DNA of 64,000 bases from Pseudodesulfovibrio hydrargyri (GTDB taxonomy: Bacteria; Desulfobacterota; Desulfovibrionia; Desulfovibrionales; Desulfovibrionaceae). The notes beneath the pieces are model-generated. The model was given only the letters and a program-made list of their open reading frames with translations, was not told where the DNA came from and ran no database searches. Positions 1 to 8,889 of the stretch are shown here, piece by piece; positions within the stretch are counted from its first letter, which is position 1; every line of letters begins with the position of its first letter. The stretch is taken from the NCBI RefSeq assembly GCF_001874525.1, contig NZ_LKAQ01000004.1, positions 1,653,171 through 1,717,170 on the forward strand. The letters run 5' to 3'. Made by a program: the position numbers and the translations under genes.

Positions 1-1
1 C

Positions 2-427
2 AAAAAGGCCTTCACCTCCGTGGGCAAGGGCGTGACCGGGGCCGCCGGGAGCGTGGGACGCGGCGTGTCCGGCGCTGCCGGGGCCGTGGGCGACGGGGCT
101 AAGAGCGTGGGGCGCGGAGCGCGGGACATCGGGCGCGGGGTCACGGACTCGGCCCGCTCGGTGGTGGACGGCGTGGACCGGGCCCTGGACAAGGTCGTGG
201 ACGGTACGGCCGGGGCCGCCAAGCGGTCCGCCCGCACGGTCCGCAGTGCCGCGGACGGGGCCGGGCGGCTGGCCAAAAGGGCCGGGGGAGCCGTGTCCGG
301 CGCGGCCGGTTCGGCCAAGGGCGCGCTGCGCTCCACGGGCAAATCCGTGGAAAAGGGCGTGCGCTCGGTGCGCGACACGCTGCTGCGCCGGAAGAAGAAG
401 CCCGGGGACGAGCCGAAAGACGTCTAG
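2..427 (+). CDS. C-terminal part of a Gly/Ala/Lys-rich repetitive protein (partial, left edge)
   Basis: The reading frame is open at the left edge, so this is the 3' end of a longer gene. About 140 residues are visible, made of loose repeats of the type GAAGSVGRGVSGAAG with regularly spaced Arg/Lys and a very basic end (LLRRKKKPGDEP). No catalytic motif is present. Composition resembles histone-H1-like or amphipathic-helix repeat proteins, but it could also be a disordered tail of an enzyme. I do not recognise a family. It converges on ackA, with a hairpin between the two genes. Confidence 0.45.
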   Translation, partial: KKAFTSVGKGVTGAAGSVGRGVSGAAGAVGDGAKSVGRGARDIGRGVTDSARSVVDGVDRALDKVVDGTAGAAKRSARTVRSAADGAGRLAKRAGGAVSGAAGSAKGALRSTGKSVEKGVRSVRDTLLRRKKKPGDEPKDV

Positions 428-490
428 GGTGCGCGCCGCGCGCCCGGAGAATTCCCCATCCGGAAGGGCGTCGAGGCCCGATGCGAATAC

Positions 491-519
491 GCCCCGCCCG
501 GCATGATGCCGGACGGGGC
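491..519. terminator. Bidirectional terminator hairpin between convergent genes
   Basis: GCCCCGCCCGGCAT pairs with ATGCCGGACGGGGC with one mismatch, in the gap between the convergent left-edge gene and ackA. The T-tract is short on both sides. Confidence 0.6.
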
Positions 520-551
520 GCGTTGTTCTGCTTTGGAATGCCGGATCGGGG

Positions 552-1757
552 CTAGGCGGCGGCTTCGTTGACCACCGCCATGGTGGAGCGGGCGATCTCC
601 AGTTCCTCGTTGGTCGGGACGATGAGGATCTTGACCGGACTGCCCGCGGCGTGGATCTCCCGGATGCCCGGTTCCCTGACCGCGTTCTTCTCCGTGTCGA
701 TATGGATGCCCAGGGGGGCGAGGCCCTCGCAGACCTTGGCCCGCAGGTGGTCGTCGTTTTCGCCGACCCCGGCGGTGAAGACCAGGGCGTCCACCGTGCC
801 GAGCACGGCCAGGAAGGAGCCGACGGTCTTCTTGGCCCGGTAGGCGAACATCTCGAAGGCCAGCTGGGCGTTTTCGTCGCCCTGCTCCCGTGCCTGGTGC
901 ACGTCGCGCATGTCGTTCATGCCGCAGATGCCGAGCAGGCCGCTCTGGTGGTTCATCAAGGCGTCGATCTCATCCAGGGAAAGGGACTTGTTCTTGGCCA
1001 GGAACGGCACGATGGCCGGGTCGATGTCGCCGCACCGCGAGCCCATCATCAGGCCGGCCAGGGGCGTCAGGCCCATGGTGGTGTCCACGCACTTGCCCTT
1101 TTCCACCGCGTCCATGGAGCAGCCGTTGCCCAGGTGCAGGGTGATCAGGTTGACCTCTTCGGGCTTCTTGCCCAGGTGCTCGGCCGCGGCCCGGGACACG
1201 AACTTGTGGGAGGTGCCGTGGAAGCCGTACTTGCGGATCTTCAGGTCGTCGTAGAGCTCCATGGGCAGGGGGTACATGTACGCGTGGGGCGGCATGGTCA
1301 GGTGGAACTCGGTGTCGAACACGGTCACGTTGGGCACGTCGCCGAAGAGCTTGCGGGCCTGTTCGATGCCGATGGTGTTGGATTCGTGCAGCGGGGCCAG
1401 CGGGATGTTGGCCCGGATGGTCTCGACCACGGCGTCGTCCACCAGCACGGGGTGGGAGAAGGATTCGCCGCCCTGGACCACGCGGTGCCCGATGGCGTCG
1501 ATCTCGCCGAGCGAATCGATCACCCCGTCCAGGAGGCGGTCCGTCATCAGCTTCAGGGCCTCGGTGTGATCGGCGATGGGCAGCTCGTCCACCCGTTTCG
1601 CGGGCGAGTCGCCGTCCGGGCGGGAGGTATGGGCGATCCGGCCGATCTCCCCGCCGATGCGTTCCACCAGGCCGGTGGCCATGACCGTTTCGTTGTTCAT
1701 GTCCCGCAGTTGGTATTTGAGGGAGGAGCTGCCGCAGTTGATAACCAGGATTTTCAT
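552..1757 (-). CDS. ackA: Acetate kinase
   Basis: Cytoplasmic acetate kinase, converting acetyl phosphate plus ADP to acetate plus ATP. The 401-residue length is normal. Family signatures are visible: the N-terminal VINCGSSSLKY, HRVVQGG, GFHGTSHKFV, TLHLGNGCS and FTAGVGEND near the C-terminus. The ATG lies one base after the stop of pta, so the two are translationally coupled. In this organism type the pair yields ATP when acetyl-CoA is turned into acetate. Confidence 0.98.
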   Translation of the reverse strand: MKILVINCGSSSLKYQLRDMNNETVMATGLVERIGGEIGRIAHTSRPDGDSPAKRVDELPIADHTEALKLMTDRLLDGVIDSLGEIDAIGHRVVQGGESFSHPVLVDDAVVETIRANIPLAPLHESNTIGIEQARKLFGDVPNVTVFDTEFHLTMPPHAYMYPLPMELYDDLKIRKYGFHGTSHKFVSRAAAEHLGKKPEEVNLITLHLGNGCSMDAVEKGKCVDTTMGLTPLAGLMMGSRCGDIDPAIVPFLAKNKSLSLDEIDALMNHQSGLLGICGMNDMRDVHQAREQGDENAQLAFEMFAYRAKKTVGSFLAVLGTVDALVFTAGVGENDDHLRAKVCEGLAPLGIHIDTEKNAVREPGIREIHAAGSPVKILIVPTNEELEIARSTMAVVNEAAA

Positions 1758-1758
1758 G

Positions 1759-3879
1759 TTAAGCGTCCTTTTCTGCCTGGGCCTGAATGGCGGTGATGGC
1801 CACGGTGTTGACGATGTCGCGCACCAGGCATCCCCGGCTCAGGTCGTTGACGGGTTTGTTCAGGCCCTGCAGGATCGGGCCGACGGCCGTGGAGCCGGGC
1901 ACGGCGCGCTGCACGGCCTTGTAGGTGTTGTTGCCGGTGTTCAGGTCCGGGAAGATGAAGACCGTGGCCTGGCCCGCCACTTCGGAGCCGGGCAGCTTGG
2001 TCTTGGCCACGTCCGGGGCCACGGCCGCGTCGTACTGCAGGGGGCCTTCGATCGGGATGTCGAGGCCCCGTTCCTTGGCCAGCTCACGGGCGATGCGCGC
2101 GGCCTCGGCCACCTTCTCCACTTCCTCGCCCTTGCCGGACGTGCCGGTGGAGTAGGAGAGCAGGGCCACCTTGGGTTCGATGCCGAAGACGCGCGCGGTC
2201 TCGGCCGAGACCAGGGCTATTTCGGCCAGCTGGCGGGCGTCCGGCTTGGGGTTCACCGCGCAGTCGCCGAAGCAGACCACGTGGTCGCCCATGCACATCA
2301 GGAAGACCGACGAGACGATGGAGGAGCCGGGCTTGGTCTTGATGAACTCGAAGGCCGGGCGGATGGTCTGGGAGGTGGTGGTCACCGATCCGGAAACCAT
2401 GCCGTCGGCGTCGCCCATCTTGACCATCATGGTCCCGAAATAGGTCGGATCGCTCATCCGGTCGCGGGCGTCCTTCATGAGGATGCCCTTTTTCTTGCGG
2501 GCCTCGAAATAGGCCTGCGCGTAGTCCTCGAACCGTTCGGACGTGGTCGGGTTGACGATCCGCGCCCCGTCAAGCCGTACGCCCAGGCGGGCCGCCTGCT
2601 CGCGGACGGCGGTCTCGTCGCCGAGCAGGATGATCTCGGCCACGTTGCGGCGCAGCAGGATCTCCGTGGCCTGGATCACGCGGTCGCTGTTGCCCTCGGG
2701 CAGGACGATGCGCTGCGGCCGGGCCTTGGCCCTTTCGATCAGGTTGTACTCGAACATGAACGGGGTGATCTTCCGGGACTTGGTGGTCACCAAGCGTTTT
2801 TGCAGCTCCTCGGTGTTCACGTTGGAGTCGAACAGCTCGATGGCCGAGGCGACCTTGGCCGGGTTTTCCGGGTCGATGGTGCCGTGCAGGGCCTGGAGGA
2901 TCTGGGTGGCCTTGAACGTGTGGTCCTCCACGCTCAGGATGGGCATGGGCACGCCGGTCCAGCCTTCGATCAGCCGGTGGATGGTGTCCGACGGCTGGAG
3001 GCCGCCGGTCAGGACCATGCCCGCGATGTTCCCGTAGGCCGAGGACTGGCGCGAGGTCAGGCTGGCCAGGATGATGTCCGAGCGGTCGCCGGGGGTGATG
3101 ATCAGGCTCCCTTCGGTCAGGTACTTGAGGAAATTGCCTATGTGCATGGCCGCCACCAGGCAGTCGTCCACCGGCCGGTCGAGCTGGCCGTGGCCGTACA
3201 GGACCGAGGCGCCCAGCCATTTGGCGACGTCGCGGATGGTCGGGTTGCCCAGGCGCTTGTCGTCCGGGATGATGTAGCCGAGCAGGGGATGGGTGGTGCG
3301 GACGCGTTCGCGGATGTCGTCGAGCACGCTTGCGGGCAGGTCGGGACGGGCCCGGTTGACGATCAGGCCGAGGACCTCGAGGCCCCGCTGCTCGAAGGTC
3401 TCGATGGTCCGCTGGGCCGAATCACACACGTTTTCGGCGTCCTGGTCGCGGCCGTTGACCACCAGCAGCACCGGGCAGCCCAGGTTGGAGATGATCGAGG
3501 TGTTCAGCTCGTACTCCATGGTGGCGCTGTCGCCGATGTAGTCGGTGCCCTCGCAGAGCACGAAGTCGTACTCCTTCTCCAATTCCTTGAATTTGTTGAG
3601 CGTGGTCTCGAGGAGCAGGGCCTGCTGCCCTTCGTTGAGCAGCCTGCGCGCCTGGCTCAGGGTGTAGGCGTGGGTCCGTTCGTACTCGATGTCCAGCTTG
3701 AAGAGCTTCTGGACGAGATCGATGTCGTGGTCGTGTTCGTCGTGCACCGGGTCGCCGATGATCGGGCGAAAGATGGCCACTCGCTGTACATTGGCATGCA
3801 ACAGGTGCATGAGCCCCAGCAGGATGGCGGACTTGCCGCTGTACGGCTCGGTGGCCGCTATGAAAAGGCTTTTAGACAT
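1759..3879 (-). CDS. pta: Phosphate acetyltransferase with N-terminal P-loop/DRTGG domains
   Basis: Phosphotransacetylase, acetyl-CoA plus phosphate to acetyl phosphate plus CoA. About 706 residues. The N-terminus is a dethiobiotin-synthetase-like P-loop domain (ATEPYSGKS, residues 9-17), followed by a DRTGG-type regulatory region and the C-terminal PTA/PTB catalytic domain (from about residue 380, with VMSGSVTTTS and FPDLNTGNNTYK). The frame stays open upstream, but MSKSLF is chosen because AAAGGAT sits just before this ATG and the extension is low-complexity. First gene of pta-ackA. Confidence 0.97.
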   Translation of the reverse strand: MSKSLFIAATEPYSGKSAILLGLMHLLHANVQRVAIFRPIIGDPVHDEHDHDIDLVQKLFKLDIEYERTHAYTLSQARRLLNEGQQALLLETTLNKFKELEKEYDFVLCEGTDYIGDSATMEYELNTSIISNLGCPVLLVVNGRDQDAENVCDSAQRTIETFEQRGLEVLGLIVNRARPDLPASVLDDIRERVRTTHPLLGYIIPDDKRLGNPTIRDVAKWLGASVLYGHGQLDRPVDDCLVAAMHIGNFLKYLTEGSLIITPGDRSDIILASLTSRQSSAYGNIAGMVLTGGLQPSDTIHRLIEGWTGVPMPILSVEDHTFKATQILQALHGTIDPENPAKVASAIELFDSNVNTEELQKRLVTTKSRKITPFMFEYNLIERAKARPQRIVLPEGNSDRVIQATEILLRRNVAEIILLGDETAVREQAARLGVRLDGARIVNPTTSERFEDYAQAYFEARKKKGILMKDARDRMSDPTYFGTMMVKMGDADGMVSGSVTTTSQTIRPAFEFIKTKPGSSIVSSVFLMCMGDHVVCFGDCAVNPKPDARQLAEIALVSAETARVFGIEPKVALLSYSTGTSGKGEEVEKVAEAARIARELAKERGLDIPIEGPLQYDAAVAPDVAKTKLPGSEVAGQATVFIFPDLNTGNNTYKAVQRAVPGSTAVGPILQGLNKPVNDLSRGCLVRDIVNTVAITAIQAQAEKDA

Positions 3880-3977
3880 GGGGGTATCCTTTGTTTTGGC
3901 GTGGGGCGGGCGCGATGCGTCCTCCCGAAATTTTTTTCGGTGGCGTATGAGCGGGCGTTTGGGCGGAGGGGGCGGGT

Positions 3978-4835
3978 CTAGCGGTAGCGGTGCAGGAGGC
4001 CGCAGGCCATGTTGCGGGTGGGCGTGGAGCGGGGCACGGCCCGGACGGTGTGGCCGTCCATCTCCCACCAGGTGAGAATGCCGTTTTCCTCCAGCTGTTC
4101 AAGGGCCTTTTCCAGCCGTTTGATGAACTGGCTCTTCTGTTTGGTCTTGGGGCGGCACAGGTCGTACAGGCTCCTCAAATCCGAGGAAAAGCCGCCCTTG
4201 TAGACCTGGGCGGCGCCGAGGAGCCACTTGGCGAGGCCGTTGCCGCCCTGCGGAAGCCGTTCGCGCATGATCTGTTCCAGGCCGTTCCTGCGGAAGGCCA
4301 TGGTCACGTCGCCGTTGACTTCGACCAGGCATTCCTCCTGCCGGGCGTCCACCAGGACGCGGTTCATGAGCTGGGTCGTGTACTGATAGCCCTTGCCCTC
4401 GATGCAGATGGCGGCCGAGGACAGCCGCTTCAGGCTGGTGAACACCCGTTCGCGGTTCTTCTCGTTGTTGCGCCGGTTGTGCGCGTGCAGGAGCTCGGCG
4501 GGCTTGACCTGGCACCGTTCGGGGCCGCCGTTGCCCGCCGGGGAACGGCGGACGCAGTACAGCAGCACGTCCAGGTCCCACTGGTCGAAGCGGTTCCCGG
4601 TGAAGAAGAGTTCCTTGTTCCCGCAGAGGGTGGCCAGCCGCCGCCGGTGGACGAATTCGGAATCGTGCATGTATTCGGCGCTGAACAGGTCCGAGAGGAA
4701 GAAAACGCCGAGATGCTGAATGCGGAAGGGGGGGCGCAGGGGCCGCCGACCGGTGATGATGTCGTCGTCCTGCGTGTACGGGGCGTACTGCAGGGGCAGG
4801 TCGGGGTTGTCCATCAGGTCAGGTTGTTGAAACAT
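3978..4835 (-). CDS. TrfA-like plasmid replication initiator homologue on the chromosome
   Basis: 285 residues with the architecture of TrfA-family plasmid replication initiators: the body from LFFTGNRFDQWDLDVLLYCV through a region rich in basic helices (HAHNRRNNEKNRERVFTSLKRL) to QFIKRLEKALEQLEENGIL has the layout expected of two winged helices. No plasmid partition gene, origin iterons or mobilisation genes lie nearby; the neighbours are pta and a ferritin-like gene on the same strand. It may be a domesticated plasmid gene or a DNA-binding regulator. The family call is from pattern resemblance and is moderately sure. Confidence 0.55.
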   Translation of the reverse strand: MFQQPDLMDNPDLPLQYAPYTQDDDIITGRRPLRPPFRIQHLGVFFLSDLFSAEYMHDSEFVHRRRLATLCGNKELFFTGNRFDQWDLDVLLYCVRRSPAGNGGPERCQVKPAELLHAHNRRNNEKNRERVFTSLKRLSSAAICIEGKGYQYTTQLMNRVLVDARQEECLVEVNGDVTMAFRRNGLEQIMRERLPQGGNGLAKWLLGAAQVYKGGFSSDLRSLYDLCRPKTKQKSQFIKRLEKALEQLEENGILTWWEMDGHTVRAVPRSTPTRNMACGLLHRYR

Positions 4836-4887
4836 AACGTCTTCCTCGTACAGGTGGCAGCGGCGTTCACGACCAGGCTGAAGGGTG

Positions 4888-4918
4888 GGAAGGGGGGGCC
4901 TGTCGGCCGCCCCCTTCC
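4888..4918. terminator. GC-rich hairpin downstream of the ferritin-like gene
   Basis: GGAAGGGGGGGCC pairs with GGCCGCCCCCTTCC around a TGTC loop. No T-tract follows on the minus strand, so it may be an mRNA 3'-end stabiliser rather than a classical terminator. Confidence 0.4.
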
Positions 4919-4965
4919 AAGGGGCAAGGTGTGTTCTTGAAAAACGTCCGGCCGCGGCGTTGAAG

Positions 4966-5445
4966 CTAGATCTCCTTGAGGATCTTCTGGAGCCTGGAGA
5001 GATGGACCCTCTCCTCGTCCATGCAGTCGCGGATGGCCTGGCGCTCGCTTTCGGGGACCAGGGATTCCATCTCGGCGAAGAACAGCAGGGTGTCCTTCTC
5101 GAAGCCCATGGCCATGATGACCGCTTCCCGCTCGTCCTCGATGACGGCCATGCGCTTGGTCACCATGTCGTCGGAAAAGAGGGCGTGGGATTCGATGAGG
5201 CCCTGGATGTAGGCGGTGTATTCCTCCCTGGTCGCCCAGGCGGGCAGCTCCACGTTGCCGAGGCGCTCGAAGAGCGCGGCGAAAATCTGTTCGTGCCTGG
5301 CTTCTTCCGCGGCCAGGTAGCCGAACAGTTCCCTGGTCTTTTCGCCTTTGGCCTCCTGCTCCAGGCGGAGGTAGAAGGCGCGTCCCTTTCTTTCGATCTC
5401 AACCGCGGTTTTCGCGATTTCGTTGGCGTGGAAAAAATATGCCAT
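4966..5445 (-). CDS. Ferritin-like / rubrerythrin-family diiron protein
   Basis: 159-residue four-helix protein with two ExxH-type iron-ligand motifs, EEARHE in the first half and DEERVH near the C-terminus, as in rubrerythrin-like diiron proteins. There is no C-terminal rubredoxin domain, so electron donation must come from another protein. The ATG of MAYFFHANEI is preceded by AGGAG at good spacing and is preferred over a longer frame. Same strand as the hdr-flx operon, 96 bases after flxA, separated from it by a strong hairpin. Likely role: peroxide or oxygen defence. Confidence 0.8.
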   Translation of the reverse strand: MAYFFHANEIAKTAVEIERKGRAFYLRLEQEAKGEKTRELFGYLAAEEARHEQIFAALFERLGNVELPAWATREEYTAYIQGLIESHALFSDDMVTKRMAVIEDEREAVIMAMGFEKDTLLFFAEMESLVPESERQAIRDCMDEERVHLSRLQKILKEI

Positions 5446-5485
5446 GATGTCTCCTGTTTCTTCTCTTGGATCGATCCGTGTTGAA

Positions 5486-5529
5486 GCCGGGGGCGGAGTG
5501 TGGTCGGCGGATAGCCGTCCGCCCCCGGC
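5486..5529. repeat. Perfect 12-bp inverted repeat after flxA
   Basis: GCCGGGGGCGGA and TCCGCCCCCGGC form a perfect 12-bp stem between flxA and the ferritin-like gene. No T-tract follows on the minus strand. Probable mRNA-end structure for the hdr-flx transcript. Confidence 0.5.
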
Positions 5530-5541
5530 CACGGAGGTTGG

Positions 5542-6396
5542 CTATAGTTCGTTGGGCAGTTCCTTGAGCTCGGCGTAGGTGAAGACCGGGCCGTCCTGGC
5601 AGACGTACTTGTTGCCGATGTTGCAGCGGCCGCAGAGGCCGACGCCGCACTTCATCCGCTTTTCCAGGGTGGTCAGGATCTGGTCGTCGGCGAATCCGAG
5701 CTTGGCCAGGGCCTGCAGGGTGAACTTGATCATGATCGGCGGACCGCAGGTGATGGCCACGCAATTCTCGGGCGAGGGGTTCATCTCGAGCAGCACGTTG
5801 GGGATCAGGCCCACCTTGTGCTCCCAGCCGTCGGACGGGTTGTCGATGGTCAGGACCGTGTCCAGGTCGTCGCGGCCCAGCCAGTCGGGCAGCTCGTACT
5901 GGAAGGCCATGTCCTGCGGCGAGCGCGCCCCGTAGAGCAGGGAGATCTTGCCGTAGTCCGCGCGGTTGTCCAGCATGTAGACCAGCAGGGTGCGCAGGGG
6001 GGCCATGCCGATGCCGCCGCCCACGAAGACGATGTCCTTGCCCTTGAGGTCCTCGTACGGGAACCAGTTGCCCAGGGGGGCGCGCACGCCGACCTGGTCG
6101 CCCACTGACAGGCCGTGGATCTTCTCGGTGACCTCGCCCGCCTTCATGATGCTGAACTGGAGATAGTCCATGCGGGTCGGCGAGGAGTTGATGACAAAGG
6201 TGGACTCGCCCGTGCCGAAGATGGAGAGCTGGCCGACCTGTCCGGGATGGAAGGTGAAGTTCTTCATCTCCTCCGGGTCGTCGAGCACGATGCGCAGGGT
6301 CTTGATGTTCGGCGTCTCCTGCACGGTCTCGATGATCGTCCCGATCTTGGGCAGGTACGGGTTGTGTTCGTTGGTGATCTTTATTTCCTCGAGCAT
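5542..6396 (-). CDS. flxA: FlxA: FAD/NAD(P)-binding subunit of the Flx-Hdr complex
   Basis: 284 residues of the ferredoxin-reductase/PyrK-like fold: an N-terminal FAD-binding barrel (FHPGQVGQLSIFG), a nucleotide-binding segment (IVFVGGGIGMAPLRTLL) and a C-terminal [2Fe-2S] motif (MKCGVGLCGRCNIGNKYVC). In the Flx-Hdr system of Desulfovibrio this subunit oxidises NADH and passes electrons to the heterodisulfide reductase core. Last gene of hdrCBA-flxDCBA; the ATG is two bases after the flxB stop. Confidence 0.9.
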   Translation of the reverse strand: MLEEIKITNEHNPYLPKIGTIIETVQETPNIKTLRIVLDDPEEMKNFTFHPGQVGQLSIFGTGESTFVINSSPTRMDYLQFSIMKAGEVTEKIHGLSVGDQVGVRAPLGNWFPYEDLKGKDIVFVGGGIGMAPLRTLLVYMLDNRADYGKISLLYGARSPQDMAFQYELPDWLGRDDLDTVLTIDNPSDGWEHKVGLIPNVLLEMNPSPENCVAITCGPPIMIKFTLQALAKLGFADDQILTTLEKRMKCGVGLCGRCNIGNKYVCQDGPVFTYAELKELPNEL

Positions 6397-6398
6397 GA

Positions 6399-7457
6399 CT
6401 ATTTATCCCCTTGGGCCACGGGAGCGGCGATGACGTTGCGGACGACCTCGCGGACATCCATGGAAACCGGGCAGCTCTTGATGCAGCGGCCGCATCCCAC
6501 GCAGGCGATGTTGCCGCCGTGCAGGGAGGGATAGTAGCCGAACTTGTGCCCGATCCGGTTCTTGAACCGGTTCGCCTTGGCGGGCCGGGGGTTGTGCCCG
6601 CTGGCCTCGGCCGTGAACTGGTAGGACATGCAGTTGTCCCAGGTCCGCAGGCGGACGCCCTGCAGGCCGCAGTTCTCGTCGGTGACGTTGAAGCAGTAGC
6701 AGGTGGGGCAGATGTAGGTGCACGCCCCGCAGCTCAGGCACTTGTCGGACACGGCTTCCCAGAAGTCCTTGTCGTCGAACAGGGCGAGCAGCTTCTCCGG
6801 GGCTCCGGACAGGTCGCAGGCCTCGCCCATGAGCGCCTCGGCCGCCTTCTTGACCTCCTGGGCCTCGGTCTCGCGGTCGGCGCCGTCGGTCAGGTACAGG
6901 CTGTCCATGAGGGCTTCACCGCGTTCGGTGACGCCCTCGACCAGCCAGCCGTTCACCAGCGGGGTCAGCTGCACGTCGGCGCCGGCCGTGTCGGCCGGGC
7001 CGCCGCCCACCCAGTTGCAGAAACAGGTGGTCGCGGGCTTGGCGCAGACCTCGGTGACGAACAGGGTGTTTTTCCGGCGGGCCAGGTAGTTCTGGTCCGT
7101 GACCTTGTCCGTGACGTAGACCCGGTCGAAGCAGTTGAAGCCCGCCGCGTCGCAGCCGCGCGCGCCGAAGACCACGGTCGGGGTCTCGTCCTTGCGCTCC
7201 TTGACGTTCAGGCTGACCTTGCCCGGATCCTCGGGGTTCTTTTCGTATTTGAAGGTCATCAGCGGTTCGCACTGCGGGAAGACCGCGCCCTTGGGCGGCA
7301 CGGTGGGCCGCCGTTCCAGTTCGGGCACGGTGTCCCCGTCGAACTCGCGGAACACCACGGCCTGGCCCTCGCGGTGCGGCACCAGGGTCCGGTTGGACTC
7401 GGACAGCTCGGCCAGCCAGGAAATCAGTTTGTCTTTAGCTAGGAACTTGGCGGCCAT
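6399..7457 (-). CDS. flxB: FlxB: 4Fe-4S dicluster subunit
   Basis: 352 residues, related to the iron-sulfur subunits of group 3 hydrogenases and anaerobic sulfite reductase A. Two C-terminal [4Fe-4S] motifs are visible: CLSCGACTYICPTCYC and CVGCGRCIKSCP. A cysteine-containing central region (GARGCDAAGF, CFCNWVGG) precedes them. It would carry electrons between FlxA and the Hdr core. The start overlaps the flxC stop by one base (TAATG). Confidence 0.88.
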   Translation of the reverse strand: MAAKFLAKDKLISWLAELSESNRTLVPHREGQAVVFREFDGDTVPELERRPTVPPKGAVFPQCEPLMTFKYEKNPEDPGKVSLNVKERKDETPTVVFGARGCDAAGFNCFDRVYVTDKVTDQNYLARRKNTLFVTEVCAKPATTCFCNWVGGGPADTAGADVQLTPLVNGWLVEGVTERGEALMDSLYLTDGADRETEAQEVKKAAEALMGEACDLSGAPEKLLALFDDKDFWEAVSDKCLSCGACTYICPTCYCFNVTDENCGLQGVRLRTWDNCMSYQFTAEASGHNPRPAKANRFKNRIGHKFGYYPSLHGGNIACVGCGRCIKSCPVSMDVREVVRNVIAAPVAQGDK

Positions 7458-8410
7458 TACAGCATCCTCTCCTTGATATTGTCCTCTTCCACCTTGAATG
7501 CCTGCAGCGGCGGGACGGCGTTGACGTCCATGCCCGCGCGATAGTCGAAGACATCAAGGATTTCCTTGTTCATCTTGCGCTTGAGCAGGAGCAGGGGGAT
7601 GCCCACCGGGCAGGCGCGTTCGCACTCGCCGCACTCGGTACACCGCCCGGCCAGGTGCATGGCGTGGATCATCTGGAAGAACCACTTGTTCTGCACCGTG
7701 TCCTCCTGGGTGAGCCAGTGCGGCTCGCGGCTCTGGGCCACGCAGTGATCGCGGCAGACGCAGAGCGGGCAGGCGTTGCGGCAGGCGTAACAGCGCACGC
7801 AGCGGTTCATCTCGCCCATCCAGAAGGCCAGCCGGTCTTCCTGGGGCTGCTCCTCGAAGGATGTCACGTCCGCGTAGTCGTCCGCGAGGTCCTCGGCGGG
7901 CGTCTCGCCCACGAACACGTCGGAGATGACCGGGGCGTGGTTCCGGCAGCGGGCGCATTTGGATGCGCCCACGTCGGCCATCTTCAGGTCGTAGGCCACG
8001 CCGTCGGCGGTCACCGTGAAGGCGTCACCGTCGATCACGGCCTCCTCCACATAGTCCAGGGTGTCGATGGCGTCGCGGATCTTGCGCGTGGAGACCACGC
8101 CCTCGCAGGCCGTGGAGAAGATGACCACCTCATCGCGGTTGATCAGCTTTTCCTGGAGCAGTTCGACCACGGACCGGCTGTCGCATCCCTTGACCACGAC
8201 GCCGACCTTGCGGCCCTTCATGGAGGGCAGGTAGGTGGCCAGGTTGTGGACGCACAGCGGTCCCCACAGCAGCTTGTCCACGTCCTCTTCGGTGCGCATG
8301 AACAACGGGCTCGTGCGCAGGGGGTCGAACCCCTGCTCCCAGCCGATGACCAGGTCCAGGTCGGGCAGCCGCTTCTTTATCTCGTTTTTCAATTCATCAA
8401 GTTTCGACAT
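7457..8410 (-). CDS. flxC: FlxC: iron-sulfur electron-transfer subunit
   Basis: 317 residues with a C-terminal ferredoxin-like region (CVRCYACRNACPLCVCRDHC and CTECGECERACPVG) and an N-terminal region holding KGCDSRSVVELLQEKL and CARCRNHAP, as in FrhB/FdhB-like subunits. The ATG of MSKLDELKNE is used; a longer frame would run into flxD. Part of the Flx module of the NADH dehydrogenase/heterodisulfide reductase. Confidence 0.87.
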   Translation of the reverse strand: MSKLDELKNEIKKRLPDLDLVIGWEQGFDPLRTSPLFMRTEEDVDKLLWGPLCVHNLATYLPSMKGRKVGVVVKGCDSRSVVELLQEKLINRDEVVIFSTACEGVVSTRKIRDAIDTLDYVEEAVIDGDAFTVTADGVAYDLKMADVGASKCARCRNHAPVISDVFVGETPAEDLADDYADVTSFEEQPQEDRLAFWMGEMNRCVRCYACRNACPLCVCRDHCVAQSREPHWLTQEDTVQNKWFFQMIHAMHLAGRCTECGECERACPVGIPLLLLKRKMNKEILDVFDYRAGMDVNAVPPLQAFKVEEDNIKERML

Positions 8411-8421
8411 GGGTATCTCCG

Positions 8422-8889
8422 TCAGGCCGCCTGGGTGAGGTTCAGGGCTTCGGCCTTTTTGAGCAGCGAGGCGTCCAGCTTGGGCGCGGGGCCCAGTTCG
8501 TGGATGTGCTCGGTGAAGGTCTGGACCACGGTCTTCCACTTCTGGCCCTCGGATGCCGAGACCCAGGTGTATTCGAACCGCCGTTCGTCAATGCCCAGGA
8601 TGGGCAGGAACCGCTTGAGCATCTCCAGCCGCCTGCGGGCATAGAAGTTGCCTTCGGAGTAATGGCAGTCCCTCGGATGGCAGCCGGACACGAGCACGCC
8701 GTCGGCGCCGTTGACCAGGCTTTTCAGCACGAACAGCGGATCGATGCGGCCCGAGCAGGGCACGCGGATGATGCGCAGGTCCGTGGGCTGCTGGAAACGG
8801 CCCACTCCGGCGGTGTCGGCACCGCCGTAGGAACACCAGTTACACAGGAACCCTACTATTCGTAATTCAGTATTGTTGTCGGCTGACAC
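8422..8889 (-). CDS. flxD: FlxD / MvhD-like [2Fe-2S] protein linking Flx to HdrA
   Basis: About 155 residues of the MvhD/FlxD family. Its cysteine pattern is typical: CNWCSYGGADTAGV, then VPCSGRIDPLF, then SGCHPRDCHYSEGN. The protein bridges the electron-input module and HdrA. No ATG is available near the N-terminus; a GTG at 8889 preceded by GGAGG gives an N-terminus of VSADNNTELRIVGF and overlaps the end of hdrA. The start is therefore less certain than the family. Confidence 0.85.
   Translation of the reverse strand: MSADNNTELRIVGFLCNWCSYGGADTAGVGRFQQPTDLRIIRVPCSGRIDPLFVLKSLVNGADGVLVSGCHPRDCHYSEGNFYARRRLEMLKRFLPILGIDERRFEYTWVSASEGQKWKTVVQTFTEHIHELGPAPKLDASLLKKAEALNLTQAA

Noticed and set aside
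1576..3981. An 801-residue open frame on the plus strand opposite pta and ackA
   Set aside because: It is antisense to two certain genes; the composition is that of a GC-rich shadow frame (Gly/Ala/His/Val-rich, no domain).
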